A stretch of DNA of 64,000 bases from Candidatus Woesearchaeota archaeon (GCA_003599145.1 QZIT01000006.1:310001-374000); one strand, 5' to 3'. Positions 17,028-25,655 are shown, counted from the first letter of the stretch. Numbers and translations are program-made. The notes: a model not told the origin generated them from the sequence alone.

Positions 17028-17122
17028 CCGGACTACACTACCGGAGCATGCTATTAAGAAAAAGAGTTCTTTTTTAAATGTTATGGCAAAAGATTTATAA
17101 TCCCTCGTTTTATTCTGCAGTC

Positions 17123-17650
17123 ATGAGAAAACAAGCCATCATTCCTTATTTTAAAGTAAAAGAAACTGAAGTTTACATTTCTTCAGGAGATCTTTCTCAA
17201 ATGCCTTGCGATATGCTCTGTGTTGACATAAATCCTATAGACCCTTTGGAGGGCATCCTCAGCAAACAATTTTCAGTAAAAACCAACGGCCAGTATCTTG
17301 ATATGCTTACCTTTCCTGTTGCTCCTAATATTGCCAGTGTAGTATTAGATAGACAAGTGCAGACTCATAATTTTAAGCATGTCGCATTTGTTTTTGACCA
17401 CAAAAAATACGCTATTGGAGAGCTTGTGCACACTGCTTTAGAGGATGCTGAATCAAGAAAATGTTCTGTAGTTATTCTTCCTCTTTTGAGGGCAAATGCG
17501 TTTTATGATGCCAGTGATGTTGCTCAAGGAGAACAGTGGTTAGATTTTAACATGGCTCTGTTTGCCTATTGCATAACAGAAGAAACTGCCATAAAAAGAG
17601 TGTATATCGGAGTGCCTAAACCAGACCCTGTAGAAACTCCCCAGCCATAA
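17123..17650 (+). CDS. hypothetical protein, faint macro-domain resemblance
   Basis: A 175-aa soluble protein. The start EVYISSGDLSQMPCDMLCVDINP and the later AIGELVHTALEDAESRKCSVVILPLL recall the first and last segments of macro domains (ADP-ribose binding), but the conserved Asn and Gly loops are not evident, so this is weak. The TATA box at 17092-17100 puts the start at 17123, not at upstream TTG codons. The stop is 33 bases from thrS, which has its own TATA box. Confidence 0.5.
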   Translation: MRKQAIIPYFKVKETEVYISSGDLSQMPCDMLCVDINPIDPLEGILSKQFSVKTNGQYLDMLTFPVAPNIASVVLDRQVQTHNFKHVAFVFDHKKYAIGELVHTALEDAESRKCSVVILPLLRANAFYDASDVAQGEQWLDFNMALFAYCITEETAIKRVYIGVPKPDPVETPQP

Positions 17651-17682
17651 ACTTTATATAATCCTTGTTGTTCGTTCTTTCT

Positions 17683-19818
17683 ATGAAAATATTGACCATT
17701 CATGCAGACTATATCAATTATGAAAGCACGAAAAAAGCCATAAAGTCTGCTGAAGACGCTGAAAAAGGAAAACAGGAAGTCAAAGATTGCTTGGTAGTTT
17801 TTACTGCAGTTGAAAAGCCTGATGAAGCTGATATTGAAGCTATCAGCGAAAAATTAAAAGAAGAAATTGAAAATGTCGCTAAACAAGTAAATGCAAAAAC
17901 AATAGTCTTATATCCTTATGCTCATTTGAGCAGTAATCTTTCAAATCCTGAAACTGCAGTTGCTGTTTTAAAAACAACTGAAAAGCTCTTAAAAGATTAC
18001 AAAGTGTATAGGGCTCCTTTTGGATGGTACAAAAGCTTTGAAATAAAAAACAAAGGGCATCCTTTAAGCGAATTAAGCAGGGAGTTTACTATTGACACTA
18101 AAAAAGAAAAAACAGAAAAACACGTTTTTGCATTGGAGAAAAAAAAGCTGTCCGATGAAGATAAAGTAAATTATACCACGGCATTGATTGCTGCAAAGGC
18201 AATCCTTGCAAAGCATAAAGGAAATATTGGATTAATAGGCATTAAAGGAGAAACTGCTTTTGTTGATATTGATGTTAAGTTAAACAATGCAGACATTCCT
18301 GCACTTGAAGCAGATATTCAGGCATTATTAAAAAAAGAAATTGCTATAAAAAAAGGAGCTGCAAAAGACGCTGAACATTTTCAAAAAGAGATTTTAGAGG
18401 ACATAAAACATGCACAAGTATATTCTTATGAAGACCTTGTTGTTGTGCCGTTGCATGAAAGTCCGTTTGCACCAACAAAAAACATCAAGTTTTGCAAGAT
18501 TGTTGAATTAGGAGGAGCGTACTGGAGAAACAATGCAGGCAATAAACAATTAACCAGAGTGTATGTCGTTGGCTTTGAAAATGATGAAGCAATAAAAGCG
18601 TTTGAGCAGAAAAAACAGGAAGCTGCATTGAGAGACCATAGAGTCATTGGAAAGCAGATGGATTTATTCAGCATGCAGGATGAAGCTCCCGGAATGCCTT
18701 TTTTCCATCACAATGGAACCATTATCTATAACGCACTTATTGAGTACACGACAGAAGAACTGCGCAAACTAAATTATGAAATCAATAAAACACCTATTAT
18801 TCTCAATAAAAAATTGTGGTTGCAGTCTGGACACTGGGACCATTATAAGGACAACATGTATTTTACCAAAATTGACAATCAGGATTTTGCAGTGAAGCCT
18901 ATGAATTGTCCTGGCAACATGCTTGTTTTCAAATCAAATGTGCACAGCTACAAAGATCTTCCTATAAAAGCAGCAGAGTATGGGTTAGTGCACAGGCATG
19001 AATTAAGCGGTGTTCTTTCTGGATTATTCAGAGTAAGAGCATTTACGCAGGATGATGCCCATGTTTTTTGCATGCAAGAGCAATTGGAAGAGCAAATTAT
19101 TGAACTTATCGAGCTTATCGACAGGGCGTATCAAAAATTCGGATTTGCTTACAGCGTCGAACTTTCCACTAAGCCAGAAAAGGCAATGGGAGACCCTAAA
19201 CAATGGAGCATTGCTGAAGACACTTTGGAAAAAGCATTGAAGAAGAAAAAGCTTGCCTATAAAATTAACCCAGGAGATGGAGCATTTTACGGTCCTAAAA
19301 TTGATTTTCACATTAAAGATGCCATTGGAAGAAGCTGGCAGTGCGGAACAATCCAACTGGATTTTTTCATGCCTGAAAGGTTTGATTTAAGCTATGAGGG
19401 AAAGGACAGCAAAAAACATAGACCGGTAATGTTACACAGGACTATTTACGGTTCTGTAGAACGATTCATGGGAGTTCTCATAGAGCATTTTGCAGGAAAG
19501 TTCCCTTTATGGTTAAGCCCTGTTCAGGTAAAGATTGTTACGGTTACCGATAGAAACATTCCTTTTGCAAGGCAAATGCTGCAGGAATTCCTTAAGCAAA
19601 ACATTCGCGTTGTTTTAGATGACCGAACAGAAACCATAGGCAAAAAAGTAAGGGATGCGCAAATGGAAAAAGTGAATTACATTGTAACCATTGGCGATAA
19701 GGAAGATGCCAGCAAAGCCCTTGCTATACGAACAAGAACAGGCGAAGTGCAGTTTAATGTCTCTTTATCTGCATTTTTAGAGCAATTGCACCAGGAAATA
19801 GCATCAAGAAAAATATAG
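17683..19818 (+). CDS. thrS: threonyl-tRNA synthetase, archaeal type
   Basis: Charges tRNA-Thr. It has the archaeal D-aminoacyl-deacylase-like editing domain (KILTIHADYINYE; FGWYKSFEIKNKGHPLSELS) in residues 1-140. The class II catalytic core has the zinc ligand in KPMNCPGNM, motif 2 in LVHRHELSGVLSGLFRVR, GDGAFYGPKIDF, and motif 3 in RTIYGSVERFMGVLIEH. The anticodon-binding domain follows (LSPVQVKIVTV; DDRTETIGKKVRDAQ). The length is 711 aa. The TATA box tttatataa (17653-17661) fixes the ATG at 17683; the in-frame TTG at 17665 would be inside the promoter. Confidence 0.97.
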   Translation: MKILTIHADYINYESTKKAIKSAEDAEKGKQEVKDCLVVFTAVEKPDEADIEAISEKLKEEIENVAKQVNAKTIVLYPYAHLSSNLSNPETAVAVLKTTEKLLKDYKVYRAPFGWYKSFEIKNKGHPLSELSREFTIDTKKEKTEKHVFALEKKKLSDEDKVNYTTALIAAKAILAKHKGNIGLIGIKGETAFVDIDVKLNNADIPALEADIQALLKKEIAIKKGAAKDAEHFQKEILEDIKHAQVYSYEDLVVVPLHESPFAPTKNIKFCKIVELGGAYWRNNAGNKQLTRVYVVGFENDEAIKAFEQKKQEAALRDHRVIGKQMDLFSMQDEAPGMPFFHHNGTIIYNALIEYTTEELRKLNYEINKTPIILNKKLWLQSGHWDHYKDNMYFTKIDNQDFAVKPMNCPGNMLVFKSNVHSYKDLPIKAAEYGLVHRHELSGVLSGLFRVRAFTQDDAHVFCMQEQLEEQIIELIELIDRAYQKFGFAYSVELSTKPEKAMGDPKQWSIAEDTLEKALKKKKLAYKINPGDGAFYGPKIDFHIKDAIGRSWQCGTIQLDFFMPERFDLSYEGKDSKKHRPVMLHRTIYGSVERFMGVLIEHFAGKFPLWLSPVQVKIVTVTDRNIPFARQMLQEFLKQNIRVVLDDRTETIGKKVRDAQMEKVNYIVTIGDKEDASKALAIRTRTGEVQFNVSLSAFLEQLHQEIASRKI

Positions 19819-19855
19819 GTTTAACTCTCCATATTTAATTTTCTATGTTTTAACC

Positions 19856-19880
19856 ACTATTTTTTTTCTTCTATCTTTCA
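19856..19880 (+). terminator. T-rich probable terminator after thrS
   Basis: A pyrimidine tract with a run of eight or more T lies 40-60 bases after the thrS stop and before the next promoter, in the style of archaeal oligo-T termination. Confidence 0.4.
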
Positions 19881-19920
19881 CTTCCACAATGAAGATAAAT
19901 AACCTCTGTTTAAAGATAGG

Positions 19921-20517
19921 ATGCATCAAATTATTCAGCCGGGAATTATTGAAGTCTATGCAGGCCCCATGAAAAGTGGCAAGACAAAAAAAATTATTGA
20001 TAGAGTCATGCTGCTTGATTACATGAACCCTCATGAAATTTTCTTTTTCAATCCTGCGGTGAATACCCGTCAGAATTTGTTAGTTTCAAGAAGCTCCCAA
20101 AGGCAGTATGCATGGCAGAATGTTGATGAGCAGAATCCTTATGCGCTTTTGGGGATTATTACGCAAAAAACAGAAATAGTAGTTATTGACGAAGCGCAGT
20201 TTTTTTCAAATGATTTGATGCAGGTTGTTGAACGCATGGCCAGAAGTAATATTAATGTCCTTCTTGCAGGGTTGGATACTGATTTCAGGGGAGAGCCTTT
20301 TGGATGCATGCCTTATTTGTTAAGCATTGCAGATTACGTTGAAAAAATGACCGCTGTCTGTGATTTTCCAAACTGCGAAAAGCCAGCAACAAGAACACAG
20401 CGATTGATTCATGGAAATCCTGCTCCTTACGATGCTCCGCTTATTCTTATAGGAGATGCAGAGCATTATCAGGCAAGATGCCTAGACCATCATCTTGTTC
20501 CAGGTAAAAAGATTTAA
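19921..20517 (+). CDS. tdk: thymidine kinase (type II)
   Basis: Phosphorylates thymidine for dTTP salvage. The P-loop AGPMKSGKT is at residues 15-23, the Walker B-like VVIDEAQFF is central, and the lasso and zinc region shows GLDTDFRGEPFG, Cys pairs (CDFPNCEKPA, RCLDHH) and TQRLIHG. The 198-aa length is typical. The family is common in bacteria and rare in archaea. A TATA-like stretch near 19893 is at the leaderless distance. For a small-genome organism this fits reliance on nucleoside salvage (inference). Confidence 0.93.
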   Translation: MHQIIQPGIIEVYAGPMKSGKTKKIIDRVMLLDYMNPHEIFFFNPAVNTRQNLLVSRSSQRQYAWQNVDEQNPYALLGIITQKTEIVVIDEAQFFSNDLMQVVERMARSNINVLLAGLDTDFRGEPFGCMPYLLSIADYVEKMTAVCDFPNCEKPATRTQRLIHGNPAPYDAPLILIGDAEHYQARCLDHHLVPGKKI

Positions 20518-20544
20518 AAACACTTTGCATTTCTCATGCTTTAT

Positions 20545-20618
20545 GGGCCTTTAGCTCAGCTTGGTAGAGCAGCAGACTCTTAATCTGAAGGTCAGGGGTT
20601 CAAATCCCCTAAGGCCCG
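20545..20618 (+). tRNA. tRNA-Lys (CTT), intronless
   Basis: A 74-nt cloverleaf: acceptor GGGCCTT/AAGGCCC, D-arm GCTC...GAGC, anticodon loop CTCTTAA with anticodon CTT, T-arm AGGGG-TTCAAAT-CCCCT, and discriminator G. CCA is not encoded. The TATA box atttaaaaa at about 20512-20520 is placed for initiation at or just before the 5' end. The next gene starts 7 nt after the 3' end. Confidence 0.96.
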
Positions 20619-20625
20619 CTTTTAT

Positions 20626-21429
20626 ATGAACCTTCTCAAACTCAGCAGACCAGTATTTTGGATTGTTTTTATAGTAGTGTTCACTGCAGGTTTTGTTGTT
20701 GGCAAGGGAACTTTCTCAGTTATTTTTCTTTTGCAATTGCTTTCGTTTTCATTCCCATTTTCTCTTTTTGTCTTCGGCATCAACGATATCTATGACTATA
20801 AAACTGATTTACTGAATCCAAGAAAAAAGAATATTGAAGGCATTAAACTGCAAAAAAAACATCATAAAGATATTAAAATTATTTCTCTTGTCGCAGGTGC
20901 ATTGGTTTTATTGATTTCTTTTTTTACGTTCAACGTGCAGACAATTATTTTAACGTTTCTTTTGCTCATGGTCATGTATATCTATTCTGCACCACCACGT
21001 CTAAAGGAAATTCCGTTTCTTGATTCGATAAGCAACGGCATCATGTTTTTGTTATTATTCAGCGTCGGTTATAGCTATGGAAGTGATAGCTTTACGCTGC
21101 ATCATTCTTTATTTTTTGCTGCACTCATCGTCGTTGCCATCCATGCCTATACCACTATTCTCGACTATGAACCTGATAAAAAAGCAAATGTAAAGACGAT
21201 GGCAACGGTCTTTGGAAAAAAATTTACTGTAGTTGTTTCCCTTGCAATGCTTTTGTTTGTCTTGCTTTCAGGGCAGATACAATCATGGATAATCAATGCC
21301 TATATTTTATTGTGCATACTGCTTATGTTTATTTCTCTTTTTTATATGCATTTAGTAAAGCTCTTCATCAAAGCGTTGTTTGTTTTTTTCGTCATAGGAG
21401 CAGCATGTTTTCTCATTTTCTTTCTGTAG
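20626..21429 (+). CDS. UbiA-family prenyltransferase
   Basis: A 267-aa membrane protein with about eight helices and both Asp-rich metal/diphosphate motifs: NDIYDYKTDLLNPRKKN (residues 63-79) and DYEPDKKAN. These enzymes attach isoprenoid chains to aromatic or lipid acceptors; in archaea one makes digeranylgeranylglyceryl phosphate for membrane lipids. Only 7 nt separate the ATG from the tRNA-Lys 3' end, and no TATA box fits in between, so the mRNA is probably made by cleavage of a tRNA-mRNA transcript. Confidence 0.88.
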   Translation: MNLLKLSRPVFWIVFIVVFTAGFVVGKGTFSVIFLLQLLSFSFPFSLFVFGINDIYDYKTDLLNPRKKNIEGIKLQKKHHKDIKIISLVAGALVLLISFFTFNVQTIILTFLLLMVMYIYSAPPRLKEIPFLDSISNGIMFLLLFSVGYSYGSDSFTLHHSLFFAALIVVAIHAYTTILDYEPDKKANVKTMATVFGKKFTVVVSLAMLLFVLLSGQIQSWIINAYILLCILLMFISLFYMHLVKLFIKALFVFFVIGAACFLIFFL

Positions 21430-21463
21430 AAACATTTATAAACTCTTTTCCTTCAATCAAACT

Positions 21464-22231
21464 ATGAATATCCTTCCCGTTATCATTCTTTTTTTAGCAA
21501 TCTTTGTCATCATTATTTTAATGAAGCTCGTAAAAAATGTGTTGAAAGTCATTCTCTACGTTGTTTTTCTGACAGGGCTTGTGCTTCTGGTTACTGGATT
21601 TTTAGTGGTGACTGATGCAAAGAATTTCAAGAATAACATGCAAAACTCGAGCAATACCTTTATTTTGGTGAAAGACAAAACCGTCATGGCTGGCATGGTT
21701 GTTGACAGAAGCCAATTGCAGCAGGCAACCTATTTGAGCAAAGAAACCATCAATACTTTCCAAGAGTACTATCAGAACAGATCTCTTGACAAGCTGAAAG
21801 GCAAAACCTATAAATTATTTATCCTTAACTGGAGCCTTATGGATGATGTGAAAACAAACCTTAGCCTTCAAGGGTTTACCTTAAGCAGCGCGGATGTTCA
21901 GAAAATACTGCAGAGCAATAACGCAATTCATGATGCTGCAAGCCTGATAAGCCAGCGATACCATGCCCCTGAAATACAGAACGCAGTAAAAATTCAGCTG
22001 ACTGCAGATTTCAAAACTGACCAGCAGCTGAAAGATGCTGTTTTTGCTTTGTACTTCAATGAACTCTTTACAGGGAAAGCTTTAAATATGGTGAAGAGTA
22101 TAAAAAATGAGGAGATTGTTGTTTATCCTGAAACTGCATTGTTTTCGGCGATTCACTTTGTGCCCTCAGGATGGATAAACGACGCTTTAGAGGTGAGGAA
22201 TGAATCTCAAATTTTGGAAAAAAAAGGATAG
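21464..22231 (+). CDS. membrane-anchored hypothetical protein, 255 aa
   Basis: I do not recognise this protein. Two hydrophobic helices at residues 3-20 and 27-50 are followed by a soluble domain of about 200 residues rich in charged helices. The TATA box (catttataaac, about 21433-21443) is at leaderless distance. It overlaps the next gene by 32 bases, so the two are probably co-translated. Confidence 0.6.
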   Translation: MNILPVIILFLAIFVIIILMKLVKNVLKVILYVVFLTGLVLLVTGFLVVTDAKNFKNNMQNSSNTFILVKDKTVMAGMVVDRSQLQQATYLSKETINTFQEYYQNRSLDKLKGKTYKLFILNWSLMDDVKTNLSLQGFTLSSADVQKILQSNNAIHDAASLISQRYHAPEIQNAVKIQLTADFKTDQQLKDAVFALYFNELFTGKALNMVKSIKNEEIVVYPETALFSAIHFVPSGWINDALEVRNESQILEKKG

Positions 22232-22598
22232 CTTAGATTTAACAAAAGATAGCTTAGGGCTTCCTGAAACACCGTCTTTTAATCAGGATTTTGGATTTCC
22301 TGACAGCAACCAGCAATTTCAGTCATTTCAACAGCCTTTGCAACAGCCTATGATGGATCCTTTAAGAGATGCAAGTCCTATGCGAGAGGTTAATCGTTTC
22401 TCTCCTCAGCCAGTTCCTCAACAGCAAAACGACTCTGTGCAAAAGGACATGGAGCTTATTATTGCAAAGATAGACGCCATTAAAAGCGAGCTTGATTCTA
22501 TCCATCAGAGAGTTATGAAAATAGAAAAAGTGCTAGATTCTGGTCCATGGGAGCCTTCTATGCAAAAAAATATCAAGCGCTACGCTTCTGAATACTAA
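22200..22598 (+). CDS. Gln/Pro-rich protein with C-terminal coiled coil
   Basis: A 132-aa protein. A basic start (MNLKFWKKKDS) leads into a low-complexity Gln/Pro/Phe-rich linker (residues 25-75) and a coiled-coil helix (MELIIAKIDAIKSELDSIHQ, then RVMKIEKVL). The gene begins 32 bases before the preceding stop, in another frame, which suggests a functional pair with the membrane protein upstream. No enzymatic motif; perhaps a scaffold. Confidence 0.6.
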   Translation: MNLKFWKKKDSLDLTKDSLGLPETPSFNQDFGFPDSNQQFQSFQQPLQQPMMDPLRDASPMREVNRFSPQPVPQQQNDSVQKDMELIIAKIDAIKSELDSIHQRVMKIEKVLDSGPWEPSMQKNIKRYASEY

Positions 22599-22629
22599 GC
22601 TTTAAATATGCTTATCTTTTTTTACTGTT

Positions 22630-23115
22630 GTGAAAACAAAGGCTGTAAAGAATAAAGTGCCTGTGAAGAACATAAAAGGCAAAAAGAATAAACAAGCGCA
22701 ATCAAATCTACAGCATTATCTAAAAATAACAGCCATCATCCTTTTTCTTTTTTTGCTGGATAGGATAACAAAAATTCTTATCCTAAAAAATGCCATAACC
22801 TTTGACGGCAGTTTTCTTTCTTTTGTTTTTGTCAAGAATACAGGCGCAAGCTTTGGAGTGCTGAAAAATTTTAATGTTGTTTTGATTGTGGTTGCTCTTT
22901 TGGTTATCGCTTTATTCATGTTCTATAGAAAAGCAATTCCCTTTTTGCCTTTTACGTTGATTCTTGCAGGAGCACTGGGAAATGTGATTGACAGAATTTT
23001 TTTTGGGTATGTCGTGGATTTTATTGACTTTAAATTCTGGCCTGTGTTTAATGTTGCAGATTCCTGCATCAGCATAGGCATTGTTATGTGGATTATTCTT
23101 TTGTTAAAGCGCTAG
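22630..23115 (+). CDS. lspA: lipoprotein signal peptidase (LspA/SPase II)
   Basis: An aspartic peptidase of the membrane that cleaves lipoprotein signal peptides before the lipobox Cys. Four hydrophobic helices and the family blocks [26 protein letters not shown] and [11 protein letters not shown] are present; the catalytic pair is Asp130 and Asp144. The N-terminus has about 28 extra Lys-rich residues. The start is a GTG placed by the TATA box tttaaatatg (about 22601-22610). The family is mainly bacterial. Lipobox proteins at 46.7 and 63.1 kb are plausible substrates. Confidence 0.93.
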   Translation: MKTKAVKNKVPVKNIKGKKNKQAQSNLQHYLKITAIILFLFLLDRITKILILKNAITFDGSFLSFVFVKNTGASFGVLKNFNVVLIVVALLVIALFMFYRKAIPFLPFTLILAGALGNVIDRIFFGYVVDFIDFKFWPVFNVADSCISIGIVMWIILLLKR

Positions 23116-23438
23116 AATTCGTCTGACTGCTCTAATTTATCCAAAAATCCGTTCTTTCTCAGCCATTGGACTTGATTGCTTCTGTACTTATAGATGATGT
23201 CTCCTCGTTCATCGCCGCCAAATTCCCATGGCTCAACCAAAACAACATCACCTTCCCTTACCCATAACTTTCTTTTTAATCTTCCAGGTATTCTGCAGTT
23301 TCTTGTTTTTCCATCAAGGCATTTGACAACGCACCTGCTTGCTCCAACTCGTTGGTCTAAGATTCCAAGGCTTTCTGTATTTCTTGGCGTTCTGACTCTT
23401 AGAACCTCTTCCTCGCCTTCTTGTTGGTGAAATGCCAT
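23112..23438 (-). CDS. eif1a: translation initiation factor aIF1A
   Basis: An OB-fold factor that binds the ribosomal A site during initiation. The blocks EVLRVRTPR, the OB core [20 protein letters not shown] and [21 protein letters not shown] are diagnostic. The 108-aa length is normal. The ATG at 23453 would add five residues, but the TATA box (23460-23467) places a leaderless start at 23438. The 3' end overlaps the convergent lspA by 4 bases. Confidence 0.97.
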   Translation of the reverse strand: MAFHQQEGEEEVLRVRTPRNTESLGILDQRVGASRCVVKCLDGKTRNCRIPGRLKRKLWVREGDVVLVEPWEFGGDERGDIIYKYRSNQVQWLRKNGFLDKLEQSDEF

Positions 23439-23509
23439 ATTCTTGTGAAACAAGGGACTATTTAAATAGTTTTGGATATATTTATATGCTAGTTGTTTTT
23501 CTTGATGGC
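23439..23509. promoter_or_regulatory. divergent promoter between aIF1A and a Cys-containing small protein
   Basis: Two TATA boxes lie back to back: 23460-23467 (tttaaata) for aIF1A on the minus strand and 23480-23487 for the plus-strand gene starting at 23510. Each is centred about 26 nt from its start codon. Confidence 0.6.
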
Positions 23510-23788
23510 ATGTTAGGTGACGACGAAGATGGATTGGTTAATGAAGTGACGAGAGCAGCAGGAAGAGTAATGTTAGCAAAAACATTGCATCTTGATACGG
23601 TAGTGCAGAAAACAGTGTGTCCTTATTTGCGTAAAGCAGGTCAAAAACCGTATTGCGCAGCTAAAGCAGCTGATGCTGCAGATATTCCCAATCATCCTGT
23701 TCCTCAAAGAAGATATGACTTGAACTGCACTACTGCTTTCAAAATGTGTTCTTATTTTCCAAAAGAAGTTCCTCCAAAAACCATATAA
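23510..23788 (+). CDS. small Cys-containing protein, 92 aa
   Basis: No family recognised. Five cysteines, the first two in CPYLRKAGQKPYC and the last two in CTTAFKMC, could bind metal or form disulfides. The ATG at 23510 (MLGDDEDGL) is chosen because the TATA box is 26 nt upstream; earlier in-frame ATGs would lie upstream of the transcript start. The next gene begins 22 bases later with its own TATA box overlapping this gene's stop. Confidence 0.5.
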   Translation: MLGDDEDGLVNEVTRAAGRVMLAKTLHLDTVVQKTVCPYLRKAGQKPYCAAKAADAADIPNHPVPQRRYDLNCTTAFKMCSYFPKEVPPKTI

Positions 23789-23810
23789 ATAGAAAAAGAA
23801 TTCTCTTAGC

Positions 23811-24350
23811 ATGGAAGGAACAGATAGTTCAGATGATGTTGGTGGCATCGGACGGGAAAATCGAGAGGGATTGCATCATAAAGATAACACAATCATTACT
23901 GATATTGCACTTACGCTTTATCTTGTAGATAGTGGTAGCATAGACATCTGTCAAGTTTTACTCTCTGGAGAACATCTTGCACTTCATGATTCTCGAGGCT
24001 TAGACATTTTAACCTATCAATTGGCAATGGTTGAGGTTTATAGAGAGGGATGCAGTGATTGTGAAAGAGTAGAAAATCCTTACAAAGCATTGGCATTGTT
24101 AAACAAACCGACAGGAATTTACTTTGGAAAATTACAGGTAAGAAAAGGCATTGCAGACAATAACAGAACAATGGCAATGTCATTGGCAGAAAGGGCAACA
24201 GGAGAGCCTTTGAAAGGAGTTCCAACATTTTTTTATTTCAGATCTGGAAGAATTACCGGTTTAAGCGTAGAGCCAACAGAACAGCAATTGTATGCTGATG
24301 CGCAAAACTATTTAGGCGTCGGTTTAATTCTGCCCAATCAAGGAGAGTAA
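23811..24350 (+). CDS. thioredoxin-fold protein with CxxC
   Basis: A 179-aa protein. The C-terminal part looks like a thioredoxin fold: VEVYREGCSDCERVE carries the CxxC, and GVPTFFYFRSGRI carries the cis-Pro strand. The N-terminal 60 residues are acidic and not recognisable. The redox partner is unknown. A TATA box (23784-23790) precedes the ATG by about 25 nt. The end overlaps the convergent phosphomutase gene by 27 bases. Confidence 0.65.
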   Translation: MEGTDSSDDVGGIGRENREGLHHKDNTIITDIALTLYLVDSGSIDICQVLLSGEHLALHDSRGLDILTYQLAMVEVYREGCSDCERVENPYKALALLNKPTGIYFGKLQVRKGIADNNRTMAMSLAERATGEPLKGVPTFFYFRSGRITGLSVEPTEQQLYADAQNYLGVGLILPNQGE

Positions 24351-25655
24351 TTCTTTTTTTACTTTTTCTAGAATTATCTGATTGTCTGCTTCTATCCTTA
24401 TTCTTATCAAGGGTTCGGTGTTGCTTGCCCGTATATTGAACCAGAAGTCGGTGCTTTCAACAGTAACTCCGTCTAAAAAATACAGTTTTTTTTGCTGGTA
24501 ATGCTCTCTTATTTTTTTTAGAATTGCCTGCTTTTCATCGTGACTTTTTAACTGGATGTTGATTTCAGGCGTCTGCACATATTTCTGCAAGGGCTTTATC
24601 AGCGCAGAAATTGCTTTTCCTTCTTTTTTTGCCTTGGAGACAATGTTTAAGAATTTTACCGTACAAAACAATCCATCATCAATGTAATAATTTTCCTTAA
24701 ACATGACATGGCCTGAAAATTCCCCTCCCAGCAACCCTTTTGATTTTAACAGTGCTTCTTTGTAGATAGGATTGCCCACTTTTTCCATAATAGGAATGCC
24801 TTTATGCTCGAGAATTTTTTCCTTGACGACTTTGCTGAATCTCAAGTCATAAAACACTTTCTGCTTTGGCTTTAACTCCTCCATTGCCAGCAAGCAAAGA
24901 GAAAAATCTGGAGGGATGATTTCAGCATGTTCATCAATAAAAATAGCGCGGTCTGCGTCACCATCAAAAAAGATTCCCAAATCTGCTTTTTGCTTTTTGA
25001 CTTCATCCTGCAAAAACTGAAAATTCTTGAGTTCGTGAGGATTTGCTTCGTGATTAGGAAAGTTTCCATCAGGCTTTTTAAAAAGAACGTTTCGTTTGAG
25101 TTTTATTTTGGTAAAAGCAGGTTCAGCAGTTAAACTGCCAACGCCATTGCCGTAATCAACAACAACTTTGACATCTTTTATTTTTGCGTGGCTGACAACA
25201 TGTTTTAAGTAATCTTTAAACGGATTTTTTTTGTAAAGCTTTCCTTTTTTTGCTGTTTTGAAATTTCCTTTTGTTGCCAGCTCTTCTATATGGCTCATGC
25301 CTGTTTCACTGCCTAGCTGAACAACAGGGTATTTTATTAATTTTAATGCATTGTACTGTCCTGGATTATGAGATGCTGAAATCATGATGCCTCCATCAAA
25401 CTTATAATGAGCAACGGTAAAGTTAAGCAGAGGTGTTGTTACCATGCCTATGAAATAAACATCTGCTCCCTGGTCAGTAATGCCTTTTGCAAGGTTTTTA
25501 TAGAGGCTTTTTGAAGAATGCCTCATGTCTATGCCAACAGCAACCTTTTTTGCTTTTAAGAACGTAACAAATGCCCTTCCAACATTATAGGCTAATGCCT
25601 CGTTGATTTCACTTGGGTATAAACCCCTGACATCGTATGCTTTGAAAATGCCCAT
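24324..25655 (-). CDS. phosphomannomutase/phosphoglucomutase
   Basis: An alpha-D-phosphohexomutase of 443 aa that interconverts hexose 1- and 6-phosphates, supplying sugar nucleotides. Four motifs: ISASHNPGQYNALK (phosphoserine loop), FFDGDADRAI (metal), GGEFSGHVMF (sugar), RASNTEPLIRIR (phosphate). KAYDVRG opens the protein as in archaeal ManB. TATA-like tttttaaag at about 25677-25685 supports the start. It may feed glycosylation of the sequon-rich surface proteins nearby (inference). Confidence 0.95.
   Translation of the reverse strand: MGIFKAYDVRGLYPSEINEALAYNVGRAFVTFLKAKKVAVGIDMRHSSKSLYKNLAKGITDQGADVYFIGMVTTPLLNFTVAHYKFDGGIMISASHNPGQYNALKLIKYPVVQLGSETGMSHIEELATKGNFKTAKKGKLYKKNPFKDYLKHVVSHAKIKDVKVVVDYGNGVGSLTAEPAFTKIKLKRNVLFKKPDGNFPNHEANPHELKNFQFLQDEVKKQKADLGIFFDGDADRAIFIDEHAEIIPPDFSLCLLAMEELKPKQKVFYDLRFSKVVKEKILEHKGIPIMEKVGNPIYKEALLKSKGLLGGEFSGHVMFKENYYIDDGLFCTVKFLNIVSKAKKEGKAISALIKPLQKYVQTPEINIQLKSHDEKQAILKKIREHYQQKKLYFLDGVTVESTDFWFNIRASNTEPLIRIRIEADNQIILEKVKKELLSLIGQN

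Larger units (their letters stand above)
16830..17047 (-). tRNA. tRNA-Glu (CTC) interrupted by three introns
   Basis: Read on the minus strand from 17047, the exons give acceptor GCTCCGG/CCGGAGC with discriminator A, D-arm GTG...CAT, anticodon stem TTGCC/GGCAA with loop CTCTCGA (anticodon CTC), variable AGAC, and T-arm CCGGG-TTCGAAT-CCCGG. This is a standard 75-nt archaeal tRNA-Glu. It appears only after removing an 86-nt intron in the D-loop, a 35-nt intron at the canonical 37/38 site and a 22-nt intron in the T-loop. Each junction pair folds as a bulge-helix-bulge with two 3-nt bulges around a 4-bp helix. CCA is not encoded. A TATA box (about 17071-17080) lies upstream and a T-run follows. 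Confidence 0.93.

Noticed and set aside
19840-19875. AGTGGTTAAAA on the minus strand as a third copy of the shared promoter element
   Set aside because: It lacks a good TATA box and points into the end of thrS with no gene to drive.
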